From Saposhnikovia divaricata (lineage: Eukaryota; Streptophyta; Magnoliopsida; Apiales; Apiaceae), in NCBI GenBank assembly GCA_036435485.1, contig CM071595.1, positions 1,240,001 to 1,304,000 on the forward strand: a stretch of DNA of 64,000 bases, read 5' to 3'. A program made the translations under genes and the position numbers. Of this stretch, positions 10,967-22,289 are shown piece by piece; position 1 is the first letter of the stretch, and the number at the start of each line of letters is the position of its first letter. The notes beneath the pieces were generated by a model. The model did no database searches. It saw only the letters and a program-made list of their open reading frames with translations, and had not been told where the DNA came from.

Positions 10967-13163
10967 TGGTCCGACTCGATTTTTAACAATATCCGGTGTA
11001 CTAACCACTTTGAGGATTATCCGAAAACCGAGTTTCGTTCATATCAGCTCCGATTCAGGTCTGAATTGCGTCAAATAAAATTTCGTTGAATTCCAATAAC
11101 CCATAGGAACAAAATATTTAAAAATATCCACAAAATGGTCAGACCCGATTTTTAACAATATCCCGTGTACTAACCCCTTTGAGGATTATCCAAAAACCGA
11201 GTTTTGACTATATAAGCTCCGATTCAGGTCTGAATTGCGTCAAATAAAATTTCGTTGAATTCCAATAACCCATAGGAACAAAATATGTAAAAATATCCAC
11301 AAAATGGTCCGACCCGATTTTTAACAATATCCCGTGTACTAACCCCTTTGAGGATTATCCAAAAAAAGAGTTTTGACTATATAAGCTCCGATACAGGTCT
11401 GAATTGTGTCAAATAAAATTTCGTTGAATTCCAATAACCCATAGGAAAAAAATATTTAAAAATATCTACAAAATGGTCCGACTCGATTTTTAACAATATC
11501 CCGTGTACTAACCCCTTTGAGGATTATCCAAAAACCGAGTTTTGACTATATAAGCTCCGATACAGGTCTGAATTGTTTCAAATAAAATTTCGTTGAATTC
11601 CAATAACCCATAGGAACAAAATATTTAAAAATATCAACAAAATGGTCCGACCCGATTTTTAACAATATCCCGTGTACTAACCCCTTTGAGGATTATCCAA
11701 AAACCGAGTTTTGACTATATAAGCTCCGATACAGGTCTGAATTGTTTCAAATAAAATTTCGTTGAATTCCAATAACCCATAGGAACAAAATATTTAAAAA
11801 TATCAACAAAATGGTCCGACTCGATTTTTAACAATATCCCGTGTACTAACCCCTTTGAGGATTATCCAAAAACCGAGTTTTGACTATATAAGCTCCGATT
11901 CAGGTCTGAATTGCGTCAAATAAAATTTCGTTGAATTCCAATAACCCATAGGAACAAAATATGTAAAAATATCCACAAAATGGTCCGACCAGATTTTTAA
12001 CAATATCCCGTGTACTAACCCCTTTGAGAATTTTCCGAAAACCGAGTTTCGATCATATCAGCTCCGATTCCGGTCCGAACTGCGTCAAATAAAATTTCGT
12101 TGCATTCCAATAACCCATAGGAACAAAATATTTAAAAATATCAACAAAATGGTCCGACCCGATTTTTAACAATATCCCGTGTACTAACCCCTTTGAGGAT
12201 TATCCAAAAACCGAGTTTTGACTATATCAGCTCCGATTCAGGTCTGAATTGCGTCAAATAAGATTTCGCTGAATTCCAATAACCCATAGGAACAAAATAT
12301 GTAAAAATATCCTTAAAATGGTCCGACTCGATTTTTAACAATATCCGGTGTACTAACCACGTTGAGGATTATCCGAAAACCGAGTTTCGTTCATATCAGC
12401 TCCGATTCAGGTCTGAATTGCGTCAAATAAAATTTCGTTGAATTCCAATAACCCATAGGAACAAAATATTTAAAAATATCCAGAAAATGGTCAGACCCGA
12501 TTTTTAACAATATCCCGTGTACTAACCCCTTTGAGAATTTTCCGAAAACCGAGTTTCAATCATATCAGCTCCGATTCCGGTCTGAATTGCGTCAAATAAA
12601 ATTTCGTTGAATTCCAATAACCCATAGGAACAAAATATGTAAAAATATCCACAAAATGGTCGGACCCGATTTTTAACAATATCCCGTGTACTAACCCCTT
12701 TGAGAATTTTCCGAAAACCGAGTTTCGATCATATCAGCTCCGATTCCGGTCCGAACTGCGTCAAATAAAATTTCGTTGCATTCCAATAACCCATAGGAAC
12801 AAAATATTTAAAAATATCAACAAAATGGTCCGACCCGATTTTTAACAATATCCCGTGTACTAACCCCTTTGAGGATTATCCAAAAACCGAGTTTTGACTT
12901 TATCAGCTCCGATTCAGGTCTGAATTGCGTCAAATAAGATTTCGCTGAATTCCAATAACCCATAGGAACAAAATATGTAAAAATATCCTTAAAATGGTCC
13001 GACTCGATTTTTAACAATATCCGGTGTACTAACCACTTTGAGGATTATCCGAAAACCGAGTTTCGTTCATATCAGCTCCGATTCAGGTCTGAATTGCGTC
13101 AAATAAAATTTCGTTGAATTCCAATAACCCATAGGAACAAAATATTTAAAAATATCCACAAAA
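10967..13163 (+). repeat. Mixed block with a 12-mer (2028-bp) duplication
   Basis: Order A H C C2 C2 F B2 D A E B2 D A. The trio B2-D-A at 10629..11135 recurs at 12657..13163, offset 2028 = 12 x 169, marked by TTTTGACTTTATC plus AAGATTTCGCTG in D and CCGGTG in A. The C at 11305 has a private AAAAAAGAG in place of AAAACCGAG. Confidence 0.8.
11643..11811 (+). repeat. Representative type C2 monomer
   Basis: Like type C with GATACAGG but with TTGTTTCAAAT in place of TTGTGTCAAAT. C2 monomers come as adjacent pairs after a C monomer: 513/682, 8770/8939, 11474/11643 and 13502/13671. I did not notice the TTGTTTC marker right of about 13.84 kb, so it appears confined to the left part of the window. 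Confidence 0.85.
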
Positions 13164-14008
13164 TGGTCCGACCCGATTTTTAACAATATCCCGTGTACTA
13201 ACCCCTTTGAGAATTTTCCGAAAACCGAGTTTCGATCATATAAGCTCCGATTCCGGTCCGAACTGCGTCAAATAAAATTTTGTTGAATTCCAATAACCCA
13301 TAGGAACAAAATATGTAAAAATATCCAAAAAATGGTCCGACTCGATTTTTAACAATATCCCGTGTACTAACCCCTTTGAGGATTATCCAAAAACCGAATT
13401 TTGACTATATAAGCTCCGATACAGGTCTGAATTGTGTCAAATAAAATTTCGTTGAATTCCAATAACCCATAGGAACAAAATATTTAAAAATATCTACAAA
13501 ATGGTCCGACTCGATTTTTAACAATATCCCGTGTACTAACCCCTTTGAGGATTATCCAAAAACCGAGTTTTGACTATATAAGCTCCGATACAGGTCTGAA
13601 TTGTTTCAAATAAAATTTCGTTGAATTCAAATAACCCATAGGAACAAAATATTTAAAAATATCAACAAAATGGTCCGACCCGATTTTTAACAATATCCCG
13701 TGTACTAACCCCTTTGAGGATTATCCAAAAACCGAGTTTTGACTATATAAGCTCCGATACAGGTCTGAATTGTTTCAAATAAAATTTCGTTGAATTCCAA
13801 TAACCCATAAGAACAAAATATTTAAAAATATCAACAAAATGGTCCGACCCGATTTTTAACAATATCCCGTGTACTAACCCCTTTGAGGATTATCCAAAAA
13901 CCTAGTTTTGACTATATCAGCTCCGATTCAGGTCTGAATTGCGTCAAATAAAATTTCGTTGAATTCCAATAACCCATAGGAACAAAATATGTAAAAATAT
14001 CCTTAAAA
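13164..14008 (+). repeat. Transition block B-C-C2-C2-D
   Basis: Five monomers (845 bp) joining the five-monomer-unit domain on the left to the A-B-C-D domain on the right. These are the last C2 monomers I noticed. Private changes: ATATAAGC in the B at 13164, CCGAATTTTG in the C at 13333 and CCTAGTTTTG in the D at 13840. Confidence 0.8.
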
Positions 14009-14177
14009 TGGTCCGAATCGATTTTTAACAATATCCCGTGTACTAACCACTTTGAGAATTATCCGAAAACCGAGTTTCGTTCATATCAGCTCCGATTCAG
14101 GTCTGAATTGCGTCAAATAAAATTTCGTTGAATTCCAATAACCCATAGGAACAAAATATTTAAAAATATCCACAAAA

Positions 14178-14346
14178 TGGTCCGACCCGATTTTTAACAA
14201 TATCCCGTGTACTAACCCCTTTGAGAATTTTCCGAAAACCGAGTTTCGATCATATCAGCTCCGATTCCGGTCCGAACTGCGTCAAATAAAATTTTGTTGA
14301 ATTCCAATAACCCATAGGAACAAAATATGTAAAAATATCCATAAAA
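14178..14346 (+). repeat. Representative type B monomer
   Basis: Group Y monomer with TCCGACCCG at the start, GAGAATTTTCCG, TTTCGATCATATC, ATTCCGGTCCGAACTGCG and TTTTGTTGAATTCC, ending TGTAAAAATATCCANAAAA. It sits between A and C in the four-monomer order A-B-C-D and dominates 13..29 kb and 50..54 kb. Sub-variant GAAACCCGAG (14685, 16544, 17389, 20262, 21445, 22290, 24825) tracks block duplications and perfects a dyad. Confidence 0.9.
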
Positions 14347-14515
14347 TGGTCCGACTCGATTTTTAACAAGATCCCGTGTACTAACCCCTTTGAGGATTAT
14401 CCAAAAACCGAGTTTTGACTATATAAGCTCCGATACAGGTCTGAATTGTGTCAAATAAAATTTCGTTGAATTCCAATAACCCATAGGAACAAAATATTTA
14501 AAAATATCAACAAAA

Positions 14516-14684
14516 TGGTCCGACCCAATTTTTAACAATATCCCGTGTACTAACCCCTTTGAGGATTATCCGAAAACCGAGTTTCGTTCATATCAGCTCC
14601 GATTCAGGTCTGAATTGCGTCAAATAAAATTTCGTTGAATTCCAATAACCCATAGGAACAAAATATTTAAAAATATCCACAAAA
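14516..14684 (+). repeat. D/A hybrid monomer
   Basis: Front of D (TCCGACCC, CCCCTTTGAGG) joined to the back of A (CCGAAAACC, TTTCGTTC, TTTAAAAATATCCACAAAA). It sits between C and B, so the expected D and A pair is replaced by one monomer, as after unequal exchange between neighbours. Others are at 16375, 17220, 21276, 22121 and 24656. The copies at 15699 and 20600 have the D tail (TGTA..CCTTAAAA) and are followed by A, so they look like D with an internal A tract. Confidence 0.85.
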
Positions 14685-14853
14685 TGGTCCGACCCGATTT
14701 TTAACAATATCCCGTGTACTAACCCCTTTGAGAATTTTCCGAAACCCGAGTTTCGATCATATCAGCTCCGATTCCGGTCCGAACTGCGTCAAATAAAATT
14801 TTGTTGAATTCCAATAACCCATAGGAACAAAATATGTAAAAATATCCACAAAA

Positions 14854-15022
14854 TGGTCCGACTCGATTTTTAACAATATCCCGTGTACTAACCCCTTTGA
14901 GGATTATCCAAAAACCGAGTTTTGACTATATAAGCTCCGATACAGGTCTGAATTGTGTCAAATAAAATTTCGTTGAATTCCAATAACCCATAGGAACAAA
15001 ATATTTAAAAATATCAACAAAA
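14854..15022 (+). repeat. Representative type C monomer
   Basis: Group X monomer with TCCGACTCG, CCAAAAACCGAG, TTTTGACTATATAAGCTCC, GATACAGG and TTGTGTC, ending TTTAAAAATATCAACAAAA. It follows B and precedes D. The TGTGTC is a CpG to TpG change relative to the TGCGTC of most other types. Private variants useful for mapping are AACAAGATCCC (14347, 15530, 16206, 21107), GTACCAACC (18234, 19248, 23135, 25670, 28205) and CCAAAAACCC (24149, 26684, 29219, 30571, 31416). Confidence 0.9.
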
Positions 15023-15191
15023 TGGTCCGACCCGATTTTTAACAATATCCCGTGTACTAACCCCTTTGAGGATTATCCAAAAACCGAGTTTTGACTATAT
15101 CAGCTCCGATTCAGGTCTGAATTGCGTCAAATAAAATTTCGTTGAATTCCAATAACCCATAGGAACAAAATATGTAAAAATATCCTTAAAA
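15023..15191 (+). repeat. Representative type D monomer
   Basis: Group X monomer with TCCGACCCG, CCAAAAACCGAG, TTTTGACTATATCAGC and ATTCAGG, ending TGTAAAAATATCCTTAAA followed by A or G. It closes the A-B-C-D and A-E-F-B2-D units and is almost always followed by A. Sub-variants: AAGATTTCGCTG (1696, 4231, 6766, 7442, 8106, 9953, 10798, 12150, 12826), TCCTGTG (34796, 37838, 40542, 42401, 43077, 44766, 46456, 48146, 60653, 62512) and TGGTCTGACCC (18403, 19417, 23304, 25839). Confidence 0.9.
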
Positions 15192-15867
15192 TGGTCCGAC
15201 TCGATTTTTAACAATATCCCGTGTACTAACCACTTTGAGGATTATCCGAAAACAGAGTTTCGTTCATATCAGCTCCGATTCAGGTCTGAATTGCGTCAAA
15301 TAAAATTTCGTTGAATTCCAATAACCCATAGGAACAAAATATTTAAAAATATCCACAAAATGGTCCGACCCGATTTTTAACAATATCCCGTGTACTAACC
15401 CCTTTGAGAATTTTCCGAAAACCGAGTTTCGATCATATCAGCTCCGATTCCGGTCCGAACTGCGTCAAATAAAATTTTGTTGAATTCCAATAACCCATAG
15501 GAACAAAATATGTAAAAATATCCATAAAATGGTCCGACTCGATTTTTAACAAGATCCCGTGTACTAACCCCTTTGAGGATTATCCAAAAACCGAGTTTTG
15601 ACTATATAAGCTCCGATACAGGTCTGAATTGTGTCAAATAAAATTTCGTTGAATTCCAATAACCCATAGGAACAAAATATTTAAAAATATCAACAAAATG
15701 GTCCGACCCAATTTTTAACAATATCCCGTGTACTAACCCCTTTGAGGATTATCCGAAAACCGAGTTTCGTTCATATCAGCTCCGATTCAGGTCTGAATTG
15801 CGTCAAATAAAATTTCGTTGAATTCCAATAACCCATAGGAACAAAATATGTAAAAATATCCTTAAAA

Positions 15868-17219
15868 TGGTCCGAATCGATTTTTAACAATATCCCGTGT
15901 ACTAACCACTTTGAGAATTATCCGAAAACCGAGTTTCGTTCATATCAGCTCCGATTCAGGTCTGAATTGCGTCAAATAAAATTTCGTTGAATTCCAATAA
16001 CCCATAGGAACAAAATATTTAAAAATATCCACAAAATGGTCCGACCCGATTTTTAACAATATCCCGTGTACTAACCCCTTTGAGAATTTTCCGAAAACCG
16101 AGTTTCGATCATATCAGCTCCGATTCCGGTCCGAACTGCGTCAAATAAAATTTTGTTGAATTCCAATAACCCATAGGAACAAAATATGTAAAAATATCCA
16201 TAAAATGGTCCGACTCGATTTTTAACAAGATCCCGTGTACTAACCCCTTTGAGGATTATCCAAAAACCGAGTTTTGACTATATAAGCTCCGATACAGGTC
16301 TGAATTGTGTCAAATAAAATTTCGTTGAATTCCAATAACCCATAGGAACAAAATATTTAAAAATATCAACAAAATGGTCCGACCCAATTTTTAACAATAT
16401 CCCGTGTACTAACCCCTTTGAGGATTATCCGAAAACCGAGTTTCGTTCATATCAGCTCCGATTCAGGTCTGAATTGCGTCAAATAAAATTTCGTTGAATT
16501 CCAATAACCCATAGGAACAAAATATTTAAAAATATCCACAAAATGGTCCGACCCGATTTTTAACAATATCCCGTGTACTAACCCCTTTGAGAATTTTCCG
16601 AAACCCGAGTTTCGATCATATCAGCTCCGATTCCGGTCCGAACTGCGTCAAATAAAATTTTGTTGAATTCCAATAACCCATAGGAACAAAATATGTAAAA
16701 ATATCCACAAAATGGTCCGACTCGATTTTTAACAATATCCCGTGTACTAACCCCTTTGAGGATTATCCAAAAACCGAGTTTTGACTATATAAGCTCCGAT
16801 ACAGGTCTGAATTGTGTCAAATAAAATTTCGTTGAATTCCAATAACCCATAGGAACAAAATATTTAAAAATATCAACAAAATGGTCCGACCCGATTTTTA
16901 ACAATATCCCGTGTACTAACCCCTTTGAGGATTATCCAAAAACCGAGTTTTGACTATATCAGCTCCGATTCAGGTCTGAATTGCGTCAAATAAAATTTCG
17001 TTGAATTCCAATAACCCATAGGAACAAAATATGTAAAAATATCCTTAAAATGGTCCGACTCGATTTTTAACAATATCCCGTGTACTAACCACTTTGAGGA
17101 TTATCCGAAAACAGAGTTTCGTTCATATCAGCTCCGATTCAGGTCTGAATTGCGTCAAATAAAATTTCGTTGAATTCCAATAACCCATAGGAACAAAATA
17201 TTTAAAAATATCAACAAAA
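15868..17219 (+). repeat. 11-mer block, copy 2 (8 monomers)
   Basis: Order A B C hybrid B C D A, matching 14009..15360 at offset 1859 with the same private variants. Its last five monomers (16375..17219) are duplicated again immediately to the right. Confidence 0.86.
16599..16614. other. Perfect dyad CGAAAC-CCGA-GTTTCG
   Basis: Six-base arms around a four-base centre at monomer positions 56..71. It exists in perfect form in the GAAACCC sub-variant of B (14740, 16599, 17444, 20317, 21500, 22345, 24880). Most Y monomers have the five-base version CGAAA..TTTCG and X monomers have CAAAA..TTTTG, so the arms differ between groups but still pair. No function is claimed. Confidence 0.7.
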
Positions 17220-18064
17220 TGGTCCGACCAAATTTTTAACAATATCCCGTGTACTAACCCCTTTGAGGATTATCCGAAAACCGAGTTTCGTTCATATCAG
17301 CTCCGATTCAGGTCTGAATTGCGTCAAATAAAATTTCGTTGAATTCCAATAACCCATAGGAACAAAATATTTAAAAATATCCACAAAATGGTCCGACCCG
17401 ATTTTTAACAATATCCCGTGTACTAACCCCTTTGAGAATTTTCCGAAACCCGAGTTTCGATCATATCAGCTCCGATTCCGGTCCGAACTGCGTCAAATAA
17501 AATTTTGTTGAATTCCAATAACCCATAGGAACAAAATATGTAAAAATATCCACAAAATGGTCCGACTCGATTTTTAACAATATCCCGTGTACTAACCCCT
17601 TTGAGGATTATCCAAAAACCGAGTTTTGACTATATAAGCTCCGATACAGGTCTGAATTGTGTCAAATAAAATTTCGTTGAATTCCAATAACCCATAGGAA
17701 CAAAATATTTAAAAATATCAACAAAATGGTCCGACCCGATTTTTAACAATATCCCGTGTACTAACCCCTTTGAGGATTATCCAAAAACCGAGTTTTGACT
17801 ATATCAGCTCCGATTCAGGTCTGAATTGCGTCAAATAAAATTTCGTTGAATTCCAATAACCCATAGGAACAAAATATGTAAAAATATCCTTAAAATGGTC
17901 CGACTCGATTTTTAACAATATCCCGTGTACTAACCACTTTGAGGATTATCCGAAAACAGAGTTTCGTTCATATCAGCTCCGATTCAGGTCTGAATTGCGT
18001 CAAATAAAATTTCGTTGAATTCCAATAACTCATAGGAACAAAATATTTAAAAATATCCACAAAA
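17220..18064 (+). repeat. 5-mer tandem duplicate of 16375..17219 (845 bp)
   Basis: Order hybrid B C D A, including GAAACCCGAG in B (17445 against 16600) and AAAACAGAG in A. The hybrid here has TCCGACCAAA where the left copy has TCCGACCCAA. The A at 17896 introduces AACTCATAGG, which continues to the right. Confidence 0.86.
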
Positions 18065-19078
18065 TGGTCCGACCCGATTTTTAACAATATCCCGTGTACT
18101 AACCCCTTTGAGAATTTTCCGAAAACCGAGTTTCGATCATATCAGCTCCGATTCCGGTCCGAACTGCGTCAAATAAAATTTTGTTGAATTCCAATAACCC
18201 ATAGGAACAAAATATGTAAAAATATCCACAAAATGGTCCGACTCGATTTTTAACAATATCCCGTGTACCAACCCCTTTGAGGATTATCCAAAAACCGAGT
18301 TTTGACTATATAAGCTCCGATACAGGTCTGAATTGTGTCAAATAAAATTTCGTTGAATTCCAATAACCCATAGGAACAAAATATTTAAAAATATCAACAA
18401 AATGGTCTGACCCGATTTTTAACAATATCCCGTGTACTAACCCCTTTGAGGATTATCCAAAAACCGAGTTTTGACTATATCAGCTCCGATTCAGGTCTGA
18501 ATTGCGTCAAATAAAATTTCGTTGAATTCCAATAACCCATAGGAACAAAATATGTAAAAATATCCTTAAAATGGTCAGACTCGATTTTTAACAATATCCC
18601 GTGTACTAACCACTTTGAGGATTATCCGAAAACACAGTTTCGTTCATATCAGCTCCGATTCAGGTCTGAATTGCGTCAAATAAAATTTCGTTGAATTCCA
18701 ATAACTCATAGGAACAAAATATTTAAAAATATCCACAAAATGGTCCGACCCGATTTTTAACAATATCCCGTGTACTAACCCCTTTGAGAATTTTCCGAAA
18801 ACCGAGTTTCGATCATATCAGCTCCGATTCCGGTCCGAACTGCGTCAAATAAAATTTTGTTGAATTCCAATAACCCATAGGAACAAAATATGTAAAAATA
18901 TCCTTAAAATGGTCCGACTCGATTTTTAACAATATCCCGTGTACTAACCACTTTGAGGATTATCCGAAAACCGAGTTTCGTTCATATCAGCTCCGATTCA
19001 GGTCTGAATTGCGTCAAATAAAATTTCGTTGAATTCCAATAACTCATAGGAACAAAATATTTAAAAATATCCACAAAA
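18065..19078 (+). repeat. 6-mer tandem unit, copy 1 (1014 bp)
   Basis: Order B C D A B A. Markers are GTACCAACC in C, TGGTCTGACCC in D (18403), TGGTCAGACTC with AAAACACAG in A and AACTCATAGG. Repeated at offset 1014 = 6 x 169. Confidence 0.9.
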
Positions 19079-20092
19079 TGGTCCGACCCGATTTTTAACA
19101 ATATCCCGTGTACTAACCCCTTTGAGAATTTTCCGAAAACCGAGTTTCGATCATATCAGCTCCGATTCCGGTCCGAACTGCGTCAAATAAAATTTTGTTG
19201 AATTCCAATAACCCATAGGAACAAAATATGTAAAAATATCCACAAAATGGTCCGACTCGATTTTTAACAATATCCCGTGTACCAACCCCTTTGAGGATTA
19301 TCCAAAAACCGAGTTTTGACTATATAAGCTCCGATACAGGTCTGAATTGTGTCAAATAAAATTTCGTTGAATTCCAATAACCCATAGGAACAAAATATTT
19401 AAAAATATCAACAAAATGGTCTGACCCGATTTTTAACAATATCCCGTGTACTAACCCCTTTGAGGATTATCCAAAAACCGAGTTTTGACTATATCAGCTC
19501 CGATTCAGGTCTGAATTGCGTCAAATAAAATTTCGTTGAATTCCAATAACCCATAGGAACAAAATATGTAAAAATATCCTTAAAATGGTCAGACTCGATT
19601 TTTAACAATATCCCGTGTACTAACCACTTTGAGGATTATCCGAAAACACAGTTTCGTTCATATCAGCTCCGATTCAGGTCTGAATTGCGTCAAATAAAAT
19701 TTCGTTGAATTCCAATAACTCATAGGAACAAAATATTTAAAAATATCCACAAAATGGTCCGACCCGATTTTTAACAATATCCCGTGTACTAACCCCTTTG
19801 AGAATTTTCCGAAAACCGAGTTTCGATCATATCAGCTCCGATTCCGGTCCGAACTGCGTCAAATAAAATTTTGTTGAATTCCAATAACCCATAGGAACAA
19901 AATATGTAAAAATATCCTTAAAATGGTCCGACTCGATTTTTAACAATATCCCGTGTACTAACCACTTTGAGGATTATCCGAAAACCGAGTTTCGTTCATA
20001 TCAGCTCCGATTCAGGTCTGAATTGCGTCAAATAAAATTTCGTTGAATTCCAATAACCCATAGGAACAAAATATTTAAAAATATCCACAAAA
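19079..20092 (+). repeat. 6-mer tandem unit, copy 2 (1014 bp)
   Basis: Repeats 18065..19078 with the same private variants (TGGTCTGACCC at 19417). The last A has AACCCATAGG and leads into an E monomer. The homologous block near 23 kb has only one such 6-mer, so the duplication is local. Confidence 0.9.
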
Positions 20093-20599
20093 TGGTCAGA
20101 CCCAATTTTTAACAATATCCCGTGTACTAACCCCTTTGAGAATTTTCCGAAAACCGAGTTTCAATCATATCAGCTCCGATTCAGGTCTGAATTGCGTCAA
20201 ATAAAATTTCGTTGAATTCCAATAACCCATAGGAACAAAATATTTAAAAATATCCACAAAATGGTCCGACCCGATTTTTAACAATATCCCGTGTACTAAC
20301 CCCTTTGAGAATTTTCCGAAACCCGAGTTTCGATCATATCAGCTCCGATTCCGGTCCGAACTGCGTCAAATAAAATTTTGTTGAATTCCAATAACCCATA
20401 GGAACAAAATATGTAAAAATATCCACAAAATGGTCCGACTCGATTTTTAACAATATCCCGTGTACTAACCCCTTTGAGGATTATCCAAAAACCGAGTTTT
20501 GACTATATAAGCTCCGATACAGGTCTGAATTGTGTCAAATAAAATTTCGTTGAATTCCAATAACCCATAGGAACAAAATATTTAAAAATATCAACAAAA
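20093..20599 (+). repeat. Linking monomers E-B-C
   Basis: E (TCAGACCCAA, TTTCAATC but with ATTCAGG), B (GAAACCCGAG) and C lead to the second 29-mer copy at 20600. Confidence 0.8.
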
Positions 20600-22289
20600 T
20601 GGTCCGACCCAATTTTTAACAATATCCCGTGTACTAACCCCTTTGAGGATTATCCGAAAACCGAGTTTCGTTCATATCAGCTCCGATTCAGGTCTGAATT
20701 GCGTCAAATAAAATTTCGTTGAATTCCAATAACCCATAGGAACAAAATATGTAAAAATATCCTTAAAATGGTCCGAATCGATTTTTAACAATATCCCGTG
20801 TACTAACCACTTTGAGAATTATCCGAAAACCGAGTTTCGTTCATATCAGCTCCGATTCAGGTCTGAATTGCGTCAAATAAAATTTCGTTGAATTCCAATA
20901 ACCCATAGGAACAAAATATTTAAAAATATCCACAAAATGGTCCGACCCGATTTTTAACAATATCCCGTGTACTAACCCCTTTGAGAATTTTCCGAAAACC
21001 GAGTTTCGATCATATCAGCTCCGATTCCGGTCCGAACTGCGTCAAATAAAATTTTGTTGAATTCCAATAACCCATAGGAACAAAATATGTAAAAATATCC
21101 ATAAAATGGTCCGACTCGATTTTTAACAAGATCCCGTGTACTAACCCCTTTGAGGATTATCCAAAAACCGAGTTTTGACTATATAAGCTCCGATACAGGT
21201 CTGAATTGTGTCAAATAAAATTTCGTTGAATTCCAATAACCCATAGGAACAAAATATTTAAAAATATCAACAAAATGGTCCGACCCAATTTTTAACAATA
21301 TCCCGTGTACTAACCCCTTTGAGGATTATCCGAAAACCGAGTTTCGTTCATATCAGCTCCGATTCAGGTCTGAATTGCGTCAAATAAAATTTCGTTGAAT
21401 TCCAATAACCCATAGGAACAAAATATTTAAAAATATCCACAAAATGGTCCGACCCGATTTTTAACAATATCCCGTGTACTAACCCCTTTGAGAATTTTCC
21501 GAAACCCGAGTTTCGATCATATCAGCTCCGATTCCGGTCCGAACTGCGTCAAATAAAATTTTGTTGAATTCCAATAACCCATAGGAACAAAATATGTAAA
21601 AATATCCACAAAATGGTCCGACTCGATTTTTAACAATATCCCGTGTACTAACCCCTTTGAGGATTATCCAAAAACCGAGTTTTGACTATATAAGCTCCGA
21701 TACAGGTCTGAATTGTGTCAAATAAAATTTCGTTGAATTCCAATAACCCATAGGAACAAAATATTTAAAAATATCAACAAAATGGTCCGACCCGATTTTT
21801 AACAATATCCCGTGTACTAACCCCTTTGAGGATTATCCAAAAACCGAGTTTTGACTATATCAGCTCCGATTCAGGTCTGAATTGCGTCAAATAAAATTTC
21901 GTTGAATTCCAATAACCCATAGGAACAAAATATGTAAAAATATCCTTAAAATGGTCCGACTCGATTTTTAACAATATCCCGTGTACTAACCACTTTGAGG
22001 ATTATCCGAAAACAGAGTTTCGTTCATATCAGCTCCGATTCAGGTCTGAATTGCGTCAAATAAAATTTCGTTGAATTCCAATAACCCATAGGAACAAAAT
22101 ATTTAAAAATATCAACAAAATGGTCCGACCAAATTTTTAACAATATCCCGTGTACTAACCCCTTTGAGGATTATCCGAAAACCGAGTTTCGTTCATATCA
22201 GCTCCGATTCAGGTCTGAATTGCGTCAAATAAAATTTCGTTGAATTCCAATAACCCATAGGAACAAAATATTTAAAAATATCCACAAAA
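20600..22289 (+). repeat. Start of the second 29-mer copy (offset 4901 bp)
   Basis: The array from 15699 is repeated from 20600 at offset 4901 = 29 x 169, to about 18.9/23.8 kb. Checked pairs: TCCGAATCG 15868/20769, AACAAGATC 16229/21130, GAAACCC 16600/21501 and 17445/22346, TGGTCTGACCC 18403/23304. The region holds hybrid, A, B, C, hybrid, B, C, D, A and hybrid monomers in the same order as 15699..17388. Confidence 0.88.

Larger units (their letters stand above)
14009..15867 (+). repeat. 11-mer block (1859 bp), copy 1
   Basis: Order A B C hybrid B C D A B C hybrid. The opening A has TCCGAATCG and GAGAATTATCC; the C at 14347 has AACAAGATCC; the B at 14685 has GAAACCCGAG; the A at 15192 has AAAACAGAG. 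The first eight monomers recur at 15868..17219, offset 1859 = 11 x 169. Confidence 0.87.

Noticed and set aside
10789..10989. 66-codon minus-strand ORF with an identical copy at 12817..13017
   Set aside because: Same satellite frame shared through the 12-mer duplication; not a gene family.
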